From: Bipolaris cookei
Lineage: Eukaryota; Ascomycota; Dothideomycetes; Pleosporales; Pleosporaceae
DNA: 64,000 bases
Direction of reading: 5' to 3'
Assembly (NCBI GenBank): GCA_002286855.1
Contig: NRSV01000004.1
Span: 372,001-436,000, forward strand
This document shows, one piece after another, positions 34,326 to 45,900 of this stretch; within the stretch, counting starts at the first letter, position 1; the number at the start of each line of letters is the position of its first letter. The translations under genes were made by a program, and so were the position numbers. Under the pieces are notes generated by a model. That model was given only the letters and a program-made list of their open reading frames with translations, was not told the origin of the DNA and searched no databases.

Positions 34326-34956
34326 CCAGCGCCATCGACTACATGGCTTTGTCTGGAGTTTTGCTGTGCCCTGAATAACCGGCGGCTAGACAACTAATTG
34401 TCTATACTTCCCCTGACCATCCAATTCCCCAACTCAACCCGACCTTGCAACTTGCCCGAGACGTACGAAGACATGATTGCTTTGAGCAAAGGTGTGGCGG
34501 AAAGAGTTGACCTTGTCCTTTTTTTTCTTTTTTGTCCTTTTTCTTTTATTTTGCTGTTAGATATGGATATTACGGATTTTCTGGTGTTATGGTACTACCA
34601 AGCTCCGTCTTTGGGCGGTCCCCTCTTGGTGTTCTTTATTCAGGCAGTAGCAGCGGAGGCGGCGGCTGTGTGTGTATGTGTGTGTGGATGCGCTTTAACG
34701 TAGGAGATGATTTGAAATTCACGACATTTACTGTTCTTCCATCTGGCCCTTAAATGCATTGAGAAACCCTCAGGTATTATGCCATGGCACAATGGATATC
34801 GTGACGCGATGACGCAACTTTGCCTGCAAAAGCAAAAGGCTAATTGTACATTCTCCGCCACATCTCATATATACAATGACAAGGTACAACGCCTAGGCGC
34901 ATGTAATACCAGCAGCTTCATTCACAGAAACCAAAGGCACACAATCCAACTACACG
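34326..34956. other. Convergent 3' flanks of SUMO and the next gene
   Basis: 631 bp with T-rich and TG-rich stretches (a short TGTGTGTATGTGTGTG run near 34670). No gene recognised. Confidence 0.5.
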
Positions 34957-35639
34957 CTAATCATCCCAAACAGCCTTCTTCCTCGCCTCCCTAGCCTCGG
35001 CCTCCCTCTTCTCCCTCTCCTTCTCCTCCGCCCGCCTCTTCCTCTCCTTCTCCCTCATAACCCGATCATACTCCCTCTCCTCCTCCGTCCGCCTCGGCGC
35101 CCGCATCCCCAACGCCCCTGCAATCATTCTCCCCGCCACCGCCGTCGTCTTCTCCGGCCGCTTATCCAGATTTGCAGGGCTATTCCTACTCCTCGGTCCC
35201 TCGGCCCCAACACTATATCCCACGCTGTCGCCGTGTGGGTACTCGAATTGCGTGGGCGAGGCCGGGGTGGGGGGTGGGGGGTTGGGGGGCACGTCGGTAT
35301 CGTGAGAGATTGTTGAGAGGGGTTTTAGCGAGTCTTGGGGTGAGGTTTCGCCGTCTTGTTGTTCTGTTGCCTTGCCCTTTTTTGAACTGCTGTTGTTGTT
35401 GCTAGTTTCGGTTTCAGTGTCCGAAGAGCTGAGGGCGTCGTCGTCGTCCCAGCTGTCAGCTACGGGCTTGGATTTTGGCTTTTTGAGGGGCTTCTCCGGG
35501 TGTGAGGGGGAGAGCTTAAGGTTGCCGAGGGTTTTTGCGATTTCTAGGAGCATGAGTGTTAGTTCTATATTCATTTGTGTAGAGGGGATCGCTGAGGATG
35601 TGTACCTTCTTCGCTGGGTGTCTTGTGGATGGGCGCCAT
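34957..35639 (-). CDS. Conserved-looking fungal protein with charged C-terminus, function unknown
   Basis: Exon 1 (35639-35606) encodes MAPIHKTPSEE, exon 2 is 35564-34957; 213 residues with a 41 bp intron. The start segment ELTLMLLEIAKTLGNLKL is helical. A long acidic/serine/proline middle part follows. The C-terminal third is distinctive: VAGRMIAGALGMRAPRRTEE, then a highly charged helix rich in Glu, Arg and Lys, ending KKAVWDD. This end resembles a conserved, unnamed fungal family, probably coiled coil. No signal peptide or membrane segment. I cannot assign a function. Confidence 0.68.
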
Positions 35640-37666
35640 ATTTGTTTTTGGATTTTCCGTTGTGAATTACCCCCTTGTTGATGACCACACAAGTATTTGT
35701 AAGGCTATATCGTCTGAGGCTCCTTTTTTTAAGGGGTTCGCAGGGTCAATTAACCGCACTGGTCCTTTGTCTAGTACCCTATTCCAAATTATTTGGAAAG
35801 CTGCGGGGATAAGGGTTCGTTTGGTAGCTTTCCTAGCGGCTGGAGATGGGGAACTTTAATTCAAGTAGTCGGAAACGACGATTCAGTCGACTCTGTTAAA
35901 CTGAGAGGGATAAAAGAAAATCACTCAAGTCGCAATGAGTCGGGGATTTGAGAGGTGATAGTCGGAGAATTGATGAACCAGGGTTTATTTTAGGTTTGCT
36001 TGCAAGATAAAGCAAAGTCAAAGTCAAAGTACGAAAAGTCCAAGAGAAAGAGAGAAACACGCGGAATAAGTACCACTGAAGAAACTCGTAATACACAAGC
36101 TTCTCACCTAGCAAGGGCGCGGGGAGACACCGGGGCGGGACGGGCGGAGGGAGACGCATGCAATCTCGAACCTTGGTTTTCCCTGCCTTGAAGTTCCGGT
36201 CGAGAAACAAATTCCCCCCCACCTTTTGGCTTGGATTGTGGGGAAAGGGCGCGCGTCACCCCATGAGCACATACATAAACGTTGTTAATTACGTCTGCAC
36301 CTCATCTCCCCGTCCCTTTCCGATCAATGCCATCGTTTCTATGCATAGTAGCGGACCCACCTTTTTATTCTTTTCTTGTTGCTACACAGAGTTCTAGAAT
36401 CACTCGTCTTTTGCCTTGCCACAATATACTCAGGGAGTTTTTTATGGCTTCTCTTCCCACAAAGCGTTTTTAGGATTGTTCAGATGAAGAAGGATTAGAG
36501 GTGAGAAGTATTGTGTTTTTCATACTTGTTATTCAATCGCCTGGAACTCGGTCTTGCATTGTATAGGAAACACTAGGAAGATGGTGGAAGCGTCCTAAAC
36601 ATAGCTATATATGTCTATATCTCTCCTTTTATCCATTATAGGCAATCTCGCCGCGATAGGATAGCACAATCATGCTATTTTCGTGACGCTATCAGTACGT
36701 GTGCAATTTTTAGGTACAGTCGTATCTTTACATATTCTATGCATCTGTGTGTAGCGGTATGCCCCATATATTGCCTATTAAACCACACTGGCTGCAAAAT
36801 CTCAATAGAATATTTGTGGGCGTGCACGGCCATAGGTGTTGCGTGTTTCCTTTTAGCAATAGTTCTAGACACTTGGATTCCATCGAGCCAGACCCGGGAC
36901 ACTGATCGTTACCTCTTTCGCAATGTGCGATTCGTCATGGTAAGATCTTAGGTCCGAAAAGATCTTCAGGGACTTGTGGAGCGGTAGATCGGCGGATATG
37001 GATATGCGCAGGTCTGGGTCGTGTGTGCTAACTGATCCCCTGGCTTGTATCACGTGACGTACAGAGGAAAGAAATAACTCTATTTTAGGGTGTTTCTAGA
37101 TTGTTTATTTTACTGATGGTATGATATAAATGCATACATGAGAGAGGGGCCGGGAAGCCTTTAGGGAGATGAGCATGATAACGAGCGAAGAGAAGTGTAC
37201 CTAGCAGTCTCCAAGAAAAATAGACAAGAGAGTATCAACAGTGTCTAGCGAATAGTAGTAGTAGTAGTAGTAGCACGATAGCTGCACACGCTAGAGATTA
37301 CCACCGCTACTTCTATTGGCTACTCCTAATATCTTTCTCATCAAGGACAGTGATTTTTGCAAGCCGCGCATATGAATGCATAGGCAGCAAGTATATTAGA
37401 CTAATCAATTACAAATCGTGAGGCCAATGTAAACACACTATAATGATACAAGAAAGCAGACCAGAACCGAGAGGACTATAATGTCCAAATCCGAAAAAGA
37501 AACGCCTCTGATCAGACATAAATACCCATTGGGTATGTTTCTCAAAAGCAAAATGCCAAACCACCCCGAAAAAAAAGACCATGGGTCTTGTAAATGCGCA
37601 GATAACACCAGATATATGCAAATGCAAGCGACGGCATCATGTCATGTCATGCCCCTCCATGCTGTC
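35640..37666. other. 2.0 kb spacer, no gene recognised
   Basis: Between the start of the charged-protein gene and the stop of YVC1. It holds the promoter of the former and the 3' flank of the latter. ORFs are short and overlapping. A TAG microsatellite lies at 37253-37273. Confidence 0.5.
37253..37273. repeat. (TAG)7 microsatellite
   Basis: Seven perfect TAG units in the spacer 3' of YVC1. Confidence 0.9.
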
Positions 37667-40600
37667 TCACGTACTGGAACCAATTCTATCTTCAGAACCG
37701 TCACCGCGCTTACTGAGTTTCTTCTTCGCTTTCCCCTTCTTCTTACTCATAGGTTCGCTAGGTGGTGAATGCGTTCCCCGACTGCCCCCCTGGCTCTCCC
37801 CTTGCTTTAGGCCCTTTACCTCCTGGAGCATGTCACGGAAGCCTTCCTCCAGTGTCGTCATTCGTGCAAGCATAATCCTGCTCATACGATTCGAGTCTGA
37901 GTCATTGTCGCTACCCTTTTGCTTCTCGCGCGCCTTCATCCTGGCAGCCATTTCGAATTGCGTCGTGAAAGATGCAGGCAATCCGCTGAGGTTGCCAAAA
38001 TTGGGGTTAAGTGCATTGTCTCCAATATCCGACGCTAGGTCCAAGGCAATTGCGCTGAAAGAAGGTTCTCGCGTCAAGTTGTCGTTTAGGAGCAGATTAG
38101 CCGAATTCCTCCGTGGTGGCATGATCGCACGAGGTCGAGAGCCGGGAGCGGGAGGAGGCAGTACCCGCTTAGGTGTACGTGCACCAGTCCCGCTTGAGCC
38201 CTCCAAGCGACCTGGGGTGGCTGTTCCGGTGGCTGTTCCACTGCGATTTCCAGTCTTGGGCCGTTTTTCGGGTGATACCGCACGAGATGTACTCATTGTG
38301 TCCTTAATGGGACTGAACAGGATCGTGCTCGTAGATGTATTTCGGTTGTGCGTTGGTTTCAACCGCTTCTTGCCAGGTGATGTCGGCTTGTTCTCCATGA
38401 AACTAGCTTCTGACGGCGCAATTGCAATTCCTGAAGAGCGCGTCTGCGTCCGCTGAACGCCAGTCATGGGCGTACGGAAGAATTCATCCTCAGAAGACTC
38501 ATATCCAGTCTGGGGCATCTTACTCTCTTTCGGACTAGGCTCGCGTCGTGGAGTAACGTTTTGATCGGTACTGGCTTGATCGTCTTCATCATCTCCATCG
38601 GCATCAGTTTGCTGTGGCGCTTCCTCCATGACTGCCTTGTCGACTTCGGGTTCCGACTCTTCTGCAATGGGACCAGTGAGAGGTGTCACAAGCTCATCTA
38701 GATCCGAAACAACAGCCCTCGCGGCAGCGAGTGGATGCTTTCGCCTCTGACCGGAAGTTCTGGTCCGCCGCAAATAGGGCCGATGACGACCCTCAAGCCG
38801 ATCCAGAACTGACCGTGAATCATCCTGAGGTGGCGTATTTTCATCATCGTTGCCCATCTTTCTCATCCAGTCCGACACGACATTACCAGAATTCCTTCTT
38901 GGAGTTGGATACCTAGGAGTGGGCTGGAAGCTAGGGTCGAGGTATGGCCTACGAAACACTTCTTCCAACGCCTGGTCCTTTTGGAACGTGGTAACAGAAG
39001 GCTCGCGCAAGCGGGGGCTGAACAAATCTACAGGACCACGAATGCTAAACGCTGGCACAGGGGCTTTTGACTCTGCCCGTCCTCGCCTCTCGACAAGGTC
39101 AGTTGGGCCATATGCAAGATGCGACAGAATAAGGCGCTCGTAGACGAAGACGACGAACAGAATGGGAAGATGGGTCACCTTGATGATGAACCGGTTCATG
39201 CGTAGAAACTTTTTGAACGGCATCGTGTACTTGAGCGGGATCAATAACCATCCGATGATGTTAGTAGGTGGAATATACGAAAACAGTGCATCCGACTTGA
39301 CCATGGAAATCGTGTTTACAGCGAACAAGAATTGGTGCTCCTCATCAGCATTCTTGACGACGGCCATGAACGAGTTTGTTAAGACTGTGATGAGGATGGT
39401 CACAACAAGGAAATGACAGATGAAGAGGAACAAGGCAAGCAGGGTCTTGCCAAGAAAGTTCATCTCTCCCCAGAGGTCCCAGGCAGCAGGGCTGAACCCC
39501 ATGACGAGCTGGAAGATCGCATATGCAGCATTTGAGGGGCCCAGATCTCGCTTGAAAGCCAAGCTAAAGGCAACAAAGAAACCGCTGCAGCTGATAATGA
39601 TCAGTACAAGTAGCGCAACCAAGTCAACAGCCATCATCTTGAAGGCAATTAGTAGCTGGGAAAAGTAGCGGTAGTGATCCAGGGCTGAGAAGAGTCGGGG
39701 AAACAGCAAAACTGCCGTAGACCCCAGTACGTCATATGCCATGGCTGCAACTCTGGTGCTGCTGACGTCTGGCATGAGGATGCCGTATAGACGCAGAATA
39801 TAGTATGCCATGAACATGAGCAGAATGCCCAGATCAAAGGCATTCCACACACTCATAATGTACAGACCAAAACCCTGTTCTGAGAAGCCCACCACCTCAT
39901 CGAGCATATACCCGGCGCTCCAAAACCAAAAGAGGACCTCGAGTCCAGTAATATCGTCGGACTTTTGTGAGAGTACGGCGAGAAACAGGCCCAGCATAAT
40001 GGCAAAGGAGAGAGTCGAAAACAAATTGCGGTAGCGAGGAACTCGTAAGCGGGAGAGTTTGAAGAGCGATGCATCGTGGGGATCATATAGCGTCACTGTT
40101 CGTCGAAGAATTGCAGCGGGCCGGGGCTGAGGAGGGGTGGGCTTAGTGGGTGGTGCGCGGCGAGAGGGACCCGTTCTTGGCGAAGCGGCGCCAGAGGCAT
40201 TGGAGCTGCACACTTGGGGGGAGTCGGGCTTCCGGTGCAGGCTGTCGGCAATGGAGTGGAAGACGATAGTGCCTGCCCAAATAGCTTCGAGCTGGCGCAC
40301 AACAAGCGGATGGGCGAGAAACTTCTTTGCTTGAGCGCGAATGGCAATCTCGAGGGTCGAGATGCGCGCAGAACGAGGCCCCTGTCTCGACCAATTTCGG
40401 CTGCCTGGATTCATGTTGTCGCGCCCCGGCATGGCCAAGCCCTGCAAGGGATCGAAGTCATAGGAGAGCGCATCGATCAGTTCGCGGGTCGAAAACTCCT
40501 TGAGCAGCCTCACGGCCAGCAGCTCGCATATCAGGGCACGGGTCTTGCTAACTCCCACGTTGCCAGGATTCTCCTCGCCCTCCTTCTTGAACTGCAGACA

Positions 40601-41090
40601 ATTTGCGAGCAGGCAATAGAGCAGTCCGCGCGAGAACTGGTCGGAGCGAAGTTGCTGCTGGATGGGCTTGACGAGGAATTGTGAGACCTGGGGCGAGCGC
40701 AGTTGATCCCAGGAGAGCGTCGTTTCACATCGCTGGACGAGGATGATACGGATGGCGTGCGTGGTGTTGTAAATGGGTATGCGATCTGTATGGGGTGTCA
40801 GGAGATTTGAACATGAGCAGCATCTAGACGGTGCGCCTACCCAGGATTTCGGGGGAGAAGACTGGCAGCAAAGGCCCATCGCGCTGGCGGGGCTGATGCC
40901 GGTACTGGTGCTCGTCCTCATCCTCATACTCGTCATCGTCGCCGTCGAAATGGGCTACCGCGCCCGGGTCGTGGTCAGCCTGGTCCGACTCGTGTCCATT
41001 GTGGCGGCGGCGGTACCTGTCGATTGCGGCGAGCAATGGTGTCGTCTCTGAGGGCCGGCGTGACTTTGAGGCGAAGAATGAGGAGAACAT
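37667..41090 (-). CDS. YVC1: Vacuolar TRP-like calcium channel Yvc1
   Basis: Yvc1 releases Ca2+ from the vacuole in osmotic and other stress. Exons 41090-40841 and 40785-37667 with a 55 bp intron; 1122 residues. The N-terminal exon is polar and acidic (HFDGDDDEYEDEDEHQYRHQ). A helical cytosolic part follows (to about 330). Membrane segments: YRNLFSTLSFAIMLGLFLAV, LEVLFWFWSAGYMLDEVVGF, AFDLGILLMFMAYYILRLYG, a fourth at AYDVLGSTAVLLFPRLFSAL, the fifth at VDLVALLVLIIISCSGFFVA, a pore region FQLVMGFSPAAWDLW, and the sixth at ALFLFICHFLVVTILITVLT. The long C-terminal tail (about 690-1122) is disordered, serine/proline rich, with an acidic stretch and a lysine-rich end. Yeast Yvc1 is shorter, so the tail is the fungal-specific extension. 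Confidence 0.9.
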
Positions 41091-42915
41091 GGAGAGGGCC
41101 TCTTGTCTCCAGGGCAGGGGCGTCTGTCGTCAAAGTCGGAGCAGACCGAAGGGAGATAGGAGGGAGGACGGGAGAGTTGTCGGGGCTCGGTGGGTGGAGA
41201 TGCTAGACCAGGTTTCACCACGGGGTGGGAAATGAAGCACAGAAAAGGCGATAAAGGCGCTCTTGCCCATTTTCGTGCCGCACATGGTCCACTGCCCAGA
41301 TTTAGGCCGTCATGCGGCATCGTGCCGTCGAGGCATCATGAGGAAGGGTGAGACGCGACCGCCATGTCGCCTCGTCCATATCCACACGGCTACCCAGCCA
41401 ATAGCCGGCGGCGCGCACCACATGCAGCCAGGGCCTGCGAGCGTGGGCGGCGCGGAGGGCATACGACGGCCAGGTGAGACAGGCGCAAATCCGACCACGG
41501 CCTACACCTCTTTTCCTTTTCGCCCCTCGTCATCGACACCGGATGCCTACATGGGGATTGGTTTTATCGCTCAAGTGGCGCGCACATCTGGGGTGCAGCA
41601 TGCGCGCGCCCTCGACGGCCTACTCTACTTGGACCGTTAAAAACACCTCAGATCTTCACATGCTTGGCTGCCGGGGTTGTTACTTTTCGCAGTGCTAACC
41701 ACTAGGCGCAAATACGCAATAGGACCCCGATGCCTCGCTCCCGCTGTGCTCAGCCGCAAGCCACGGAATGCAAATGCTTCTGTCCTGCCAAATTGGACAT
41801 ATGGCCATGGGGGTGCCGTCATATGCCCCGCGCGGTCTGCGAGCATCTAGACGACAGCTTCCAAGATGCTGCGACGGGGCTCACTGCTCGCTACCACGGC
41901 GACGCGAGAGCCCTGCATGTTCCCTCGACAAGGACGATGACTAGATCTATCTGCTCCTAGTACTATGTACTGCCCATGTACGATATCCCATTTGTCACCC
42001 ATCCGCTATCGGGCTTTGCGCGCGGCCATCGACGGCCTACTTACTTGCAATGACCATGTCTGCTCCCTCACCCACCCACGCCGACAAAAATGCCGCCGCG
42101 CGTGAAAAAAAAGAACCGACGACGGTGATGTCGTGCTGCAGCTGAACCGTTGGATCCTGCGCGCATCATGGACTCCACTGCGCCCCCCGATCTTCATCAT
42201 TGGCAGTACTGGCGAGACTGGCGACTTGCGATGCACACCGCCCTACCACACCCCTGCGATCCCTTGCATCCAGCACGATGCGTATAGCGTCTCTGTCCAT
42301 GTCCGAGTAGGCGCAGATCCTGCTTGAATACAGCAGGATATGCTTGTTTGCTAGCCTGCTGCATGACCACATACGTACGTACATATTCATCTCACCTTCA
42401 GTACCGCCGAGGCACAGTGTACGTACTTGGTAAAATCCATAATCCGAACATACTACATAGGCCATGAGGGGCAGTCAACGCTCTGCCTTCTCGACTATCG
42501 ATAAGCCCATGTCACGTGCACTTGTCTGTTGACTTTTGACTTCTCAACATGTATCACCCTAGCCCAGAGACATCAGGCTGGGACTTGTGTCAAGGGTGGT
42601 TCAGCACCAAATCATGACATTCCATTTTTGTAGAAAAAACTATCTACGTACATGTGCAGTGGCCCAGATACCTCGATTCGTAGGCTCGGCACCGCACACA
42701 AGCCCTCGTCATTCGCCTAGGTGGGGCAGACCAATCAACCCCGCCATACACCTGCAGCTAGGCCGCTTTCGTTTTTTTCAACTGCAGTGAGGCTCCGAAA
42801 CTTTTTTTTTCTTTTCCGTTGAGCCTTCAAGAACTCTTCTCTCCCCTCAAATTGCCCGGCAGTCTCGCATCCCCAGGGTTCCATAGCCCTAGAGCTGTCT
42901 CTTGTATCCTCAATT
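41091..42915. other. 1.8 kb divergent promoter region YVC1 / URA2
   Basis: No convincing gene; ORFs up to 125 codons on both strands overlap and lack motifs. Just before URA2 a pyrimidine-rich stretch (TTTTTTTTTCTTTTCC near 42803) resembles a fungal core promoter CT box. Confidence 0.5.
42800..42822 (+). promoter_or_regulatory. Pyrimidine-rich tract upstream of URA2
   Basis: A long T/C run about 95 bp before the URA2 start. Such CT boxes are typical upstream of strongly expressed filamentous-fungal genes; function is inferred only. Confidence 0.35.
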
Positions 42916-45900
42916 ATGGCACCCCTGCCCGAACAAAGCCACAATCTGGCACTCGAGCTTCAAGATGGCTACGTCTGTTTTGGACAGAGCTTCGGTGCCG
43001 ACAAGAGTATCTCCGGAGAGCTTGTCTTCCAGACTGGTATGGTCGGCTACCCCGAGTCTGTAACAGACCCTTCATACAGAGGCCAAATCTTGGTCATTAC
43101 ATTTCCTCTTGTGGGCAACTATGGCGTTCCGTCTCGAGAGGACATGGACAGTATACTCAAAGAAGTTCCAGCACATTTTGAGTCTAGAGAGATTCACATT
43201 GCTGGACTCGTCGTGGCTACATACGCCGGCGAGGAATACTCCCACCACTTGGCCACCTCTTCGCTGGGTGCATGGCTCAAGGAACAGGGCGTGCCCGCCA
43301 TCACAGGCGTTGACACGCGAGTGCTGACCAAGCGTATCAGAGAAGAGGGAAGCATGCTGGGACGTCTTCTGCAGAGGACTGCACCAACACCCCCTGCTGC
43401 TCTCACCGAGGGCGAGGCCGACTGGAGGAGCAGCTTCGAGCAGATTGAATGGGTAGACCCCAACAAGAAGAATCTTGTCGCCGAAGGTACGTTCGACCTA
43501 CTTCCAAAGTCACGCCCTTCCTGACACTCTCTAGTCTCCATCAAGGAGCCAAAGCTTTACTCTCCCGATCCCGCGACTGCGCTCAAGCATCCCTCTGGCC
43601 GTCCGGTTCGTGTAGTAACCGTTGATGTGGGTCTCAAATATAACCAATTGAGATGCTTGGTACGAAGGGGAGTCGAAGTCCTACAGGTCCCTTGGGACTA
43701 CGACTTCCCCAAGCTTGCCGGCAAGGATTACGATGGTCTCTTCATCTCCAACGGTCCCGGTGACCCAGCCATGATGGAGTCTACAGTACAGCACATCAAG
43801 ACTGCCATGGACGAGGCCCGAACACCCATCTTTGGTATCTGTCTTGGCCACCAACTGCTCGCTCGAGCGGCTGGCGCCAGTACGACCAAGATGAAGTTTG
43901 GTAACCGCGGTGCCAACATTCCCTGCACAAGCTTGCTCACCGGAAAGTGCCACATCACCTCGCAGAACCACGGATACGCCGTCGACTCCAAAACCCTTCC
44001 CAGCGGCTGGGAGGAGCTCTTCGTCAACGCCAATGACGGCAGCAATGAGGGTATTCGGCACCAGCAAAAGCCATACTTCAGTGTGCAGTTCCACCCTGAA
44101 CACACACCTGGCCCCCGCGACACAGAGTATCTCTTCGATGTCTTCATCGGAACTATCCAAAAGGCCATGACATCGCCAGAGATTATGTCACGACCAGTCG
44201 AATTCCCTGGTGGCACTTTCGAGGAGAACAGGAAGCTCACCCCTAGGGTCGACGTCAAGAAGGTCCTTGTTCTTGGAAGTGGAGGCTTGAGTATTGGACA
44301 GGCTGGAGAGTTTGATTACTCTGGTAGCCAGGCTATCAAGGCTTTGAAGGAAGAGGGTATCTATACCATCTTGATCAACCCCAACATCGCCACCATCCAA
44401 ACCTCAAAAGGTCTCGCCGACAAGGTCTACTTCTTGCCTGTCAACGCAGACTTCGTCCGCAAGGTCATTCAGAAAGAGCGACCCGATGGTATCTACGTAA
44501 CCTTCGGTGGTCAAACTGCACTCCAGGTCGGTATTCAGCTCAAGGATGAATTTGAAGGTCTCGGCGTCAAGGTTCTTGGTACCCCAATTGACACCATCAT
44601 CACCACTGAGGACCGCGAGCTCTTTGCCCGTAGTATGGAGTCTATCGGAGAGAAGTGCGCCAAGTCTGCATCTGCCAACAATGTCGAAGAAGCCATGAAT
44701 GCGGTCAAGGACATTGGCTTCCCTGTCATTGTCCGAGCTGCATATGCTCTGGGTGGACTCGGTAGTGGTTTCGCGGACAACGAGCAACAACTTCTTGATC
44801 TGTGTAACAAGGCTTTTGCAGCCAGTCCCCAGGTGCTCATTGAGCGCAGTATGAAAGGATGGAAGGAGATCGAGTATGAAGTCGTCCGTGATTGCCGGGA
44901 CAACTGCATTACCGTTTGTAACATGGAGAACTTCGACCCGCTCGGTATTCACACTGGGGACTCTATCGTCGTTGCGCCCTCGCAGACCCTTTCGGATGCC
45001 GACTACAACATGCTCCGAACGACTGCTGTCAACGTTATCCGCCATCTTGGTGTTGTTGGTGAGTGCAACATCCAGTACGCACTCAACCCATTCTCCAAAG
45101 AGTACTGCATTATCGAGGTCAATGCTCGTCTTTCGCGTTCTTCCGCTCTTGCTTCCAAGGCCACTGGATATCCTCTTGCATTCGTCGCTGCCAAGCTTGG
45201 TCTGAACATTCCTCTCAACGAAATCTCCAACTCAGTCACACGCTCGACTTGCGCTTGCTTCGAGCCATCACTCGATTACGTCGTGGTGAAGATCCCTCGT
45301 TGGGATTTGAAGAAGTTCACCCGCGTATCGACCCTTCTCGGCTCATCTATGAAGAGTGTCGGAGAGGTCATGAGTATTGGCCGGACGTTCGAGGAGGCCT
45401 TGCAAAAGGCTATTCGTGAGATCGACCCCAGCAATCTCGGCTTCAACGAGACCCCTGCCTTGATGGAGATCGATCAGGAATTGCAAACACCTTCCGATCA
45501 GCGCCTCTTTGCTATTGCCAATGCGATGAAGGCTGGATACAGTGTTGACAAGATCTGGGAAATGACCAAGATCGACAAGTGGTTCCTCAGCCGTCTCAAG
45601 TCTCTAAGTGACTTCGAGAAATTGATGGCGGACTACGACACTGTCAGCATCACCAAGCCCTTGATCAAGAAGGCCAAGCAACTCGGATTCTCTGACCGCC
45701 AGCTTGCCAAATTCTGGGCATCCAATGAGCTTGCCGTACGCCGTGTACGTGTCGATGCTGGCATCTTCCCTGTTGTGAAGCAGATTGATACCGTCGCTGC
45801 TGAGTTCCCTGCGGTAACCAACTACCTTTACCTCACATACAACGGCACTGAGCATGACATCAGCTTCAATGACAAGGGTATCATGGTACTCGGTTCCGGT

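Noticed and set aside
44404..45045. 213-codon antisense ORF in URA2
   Set aside because: Shadow of a highly biased coding strand.
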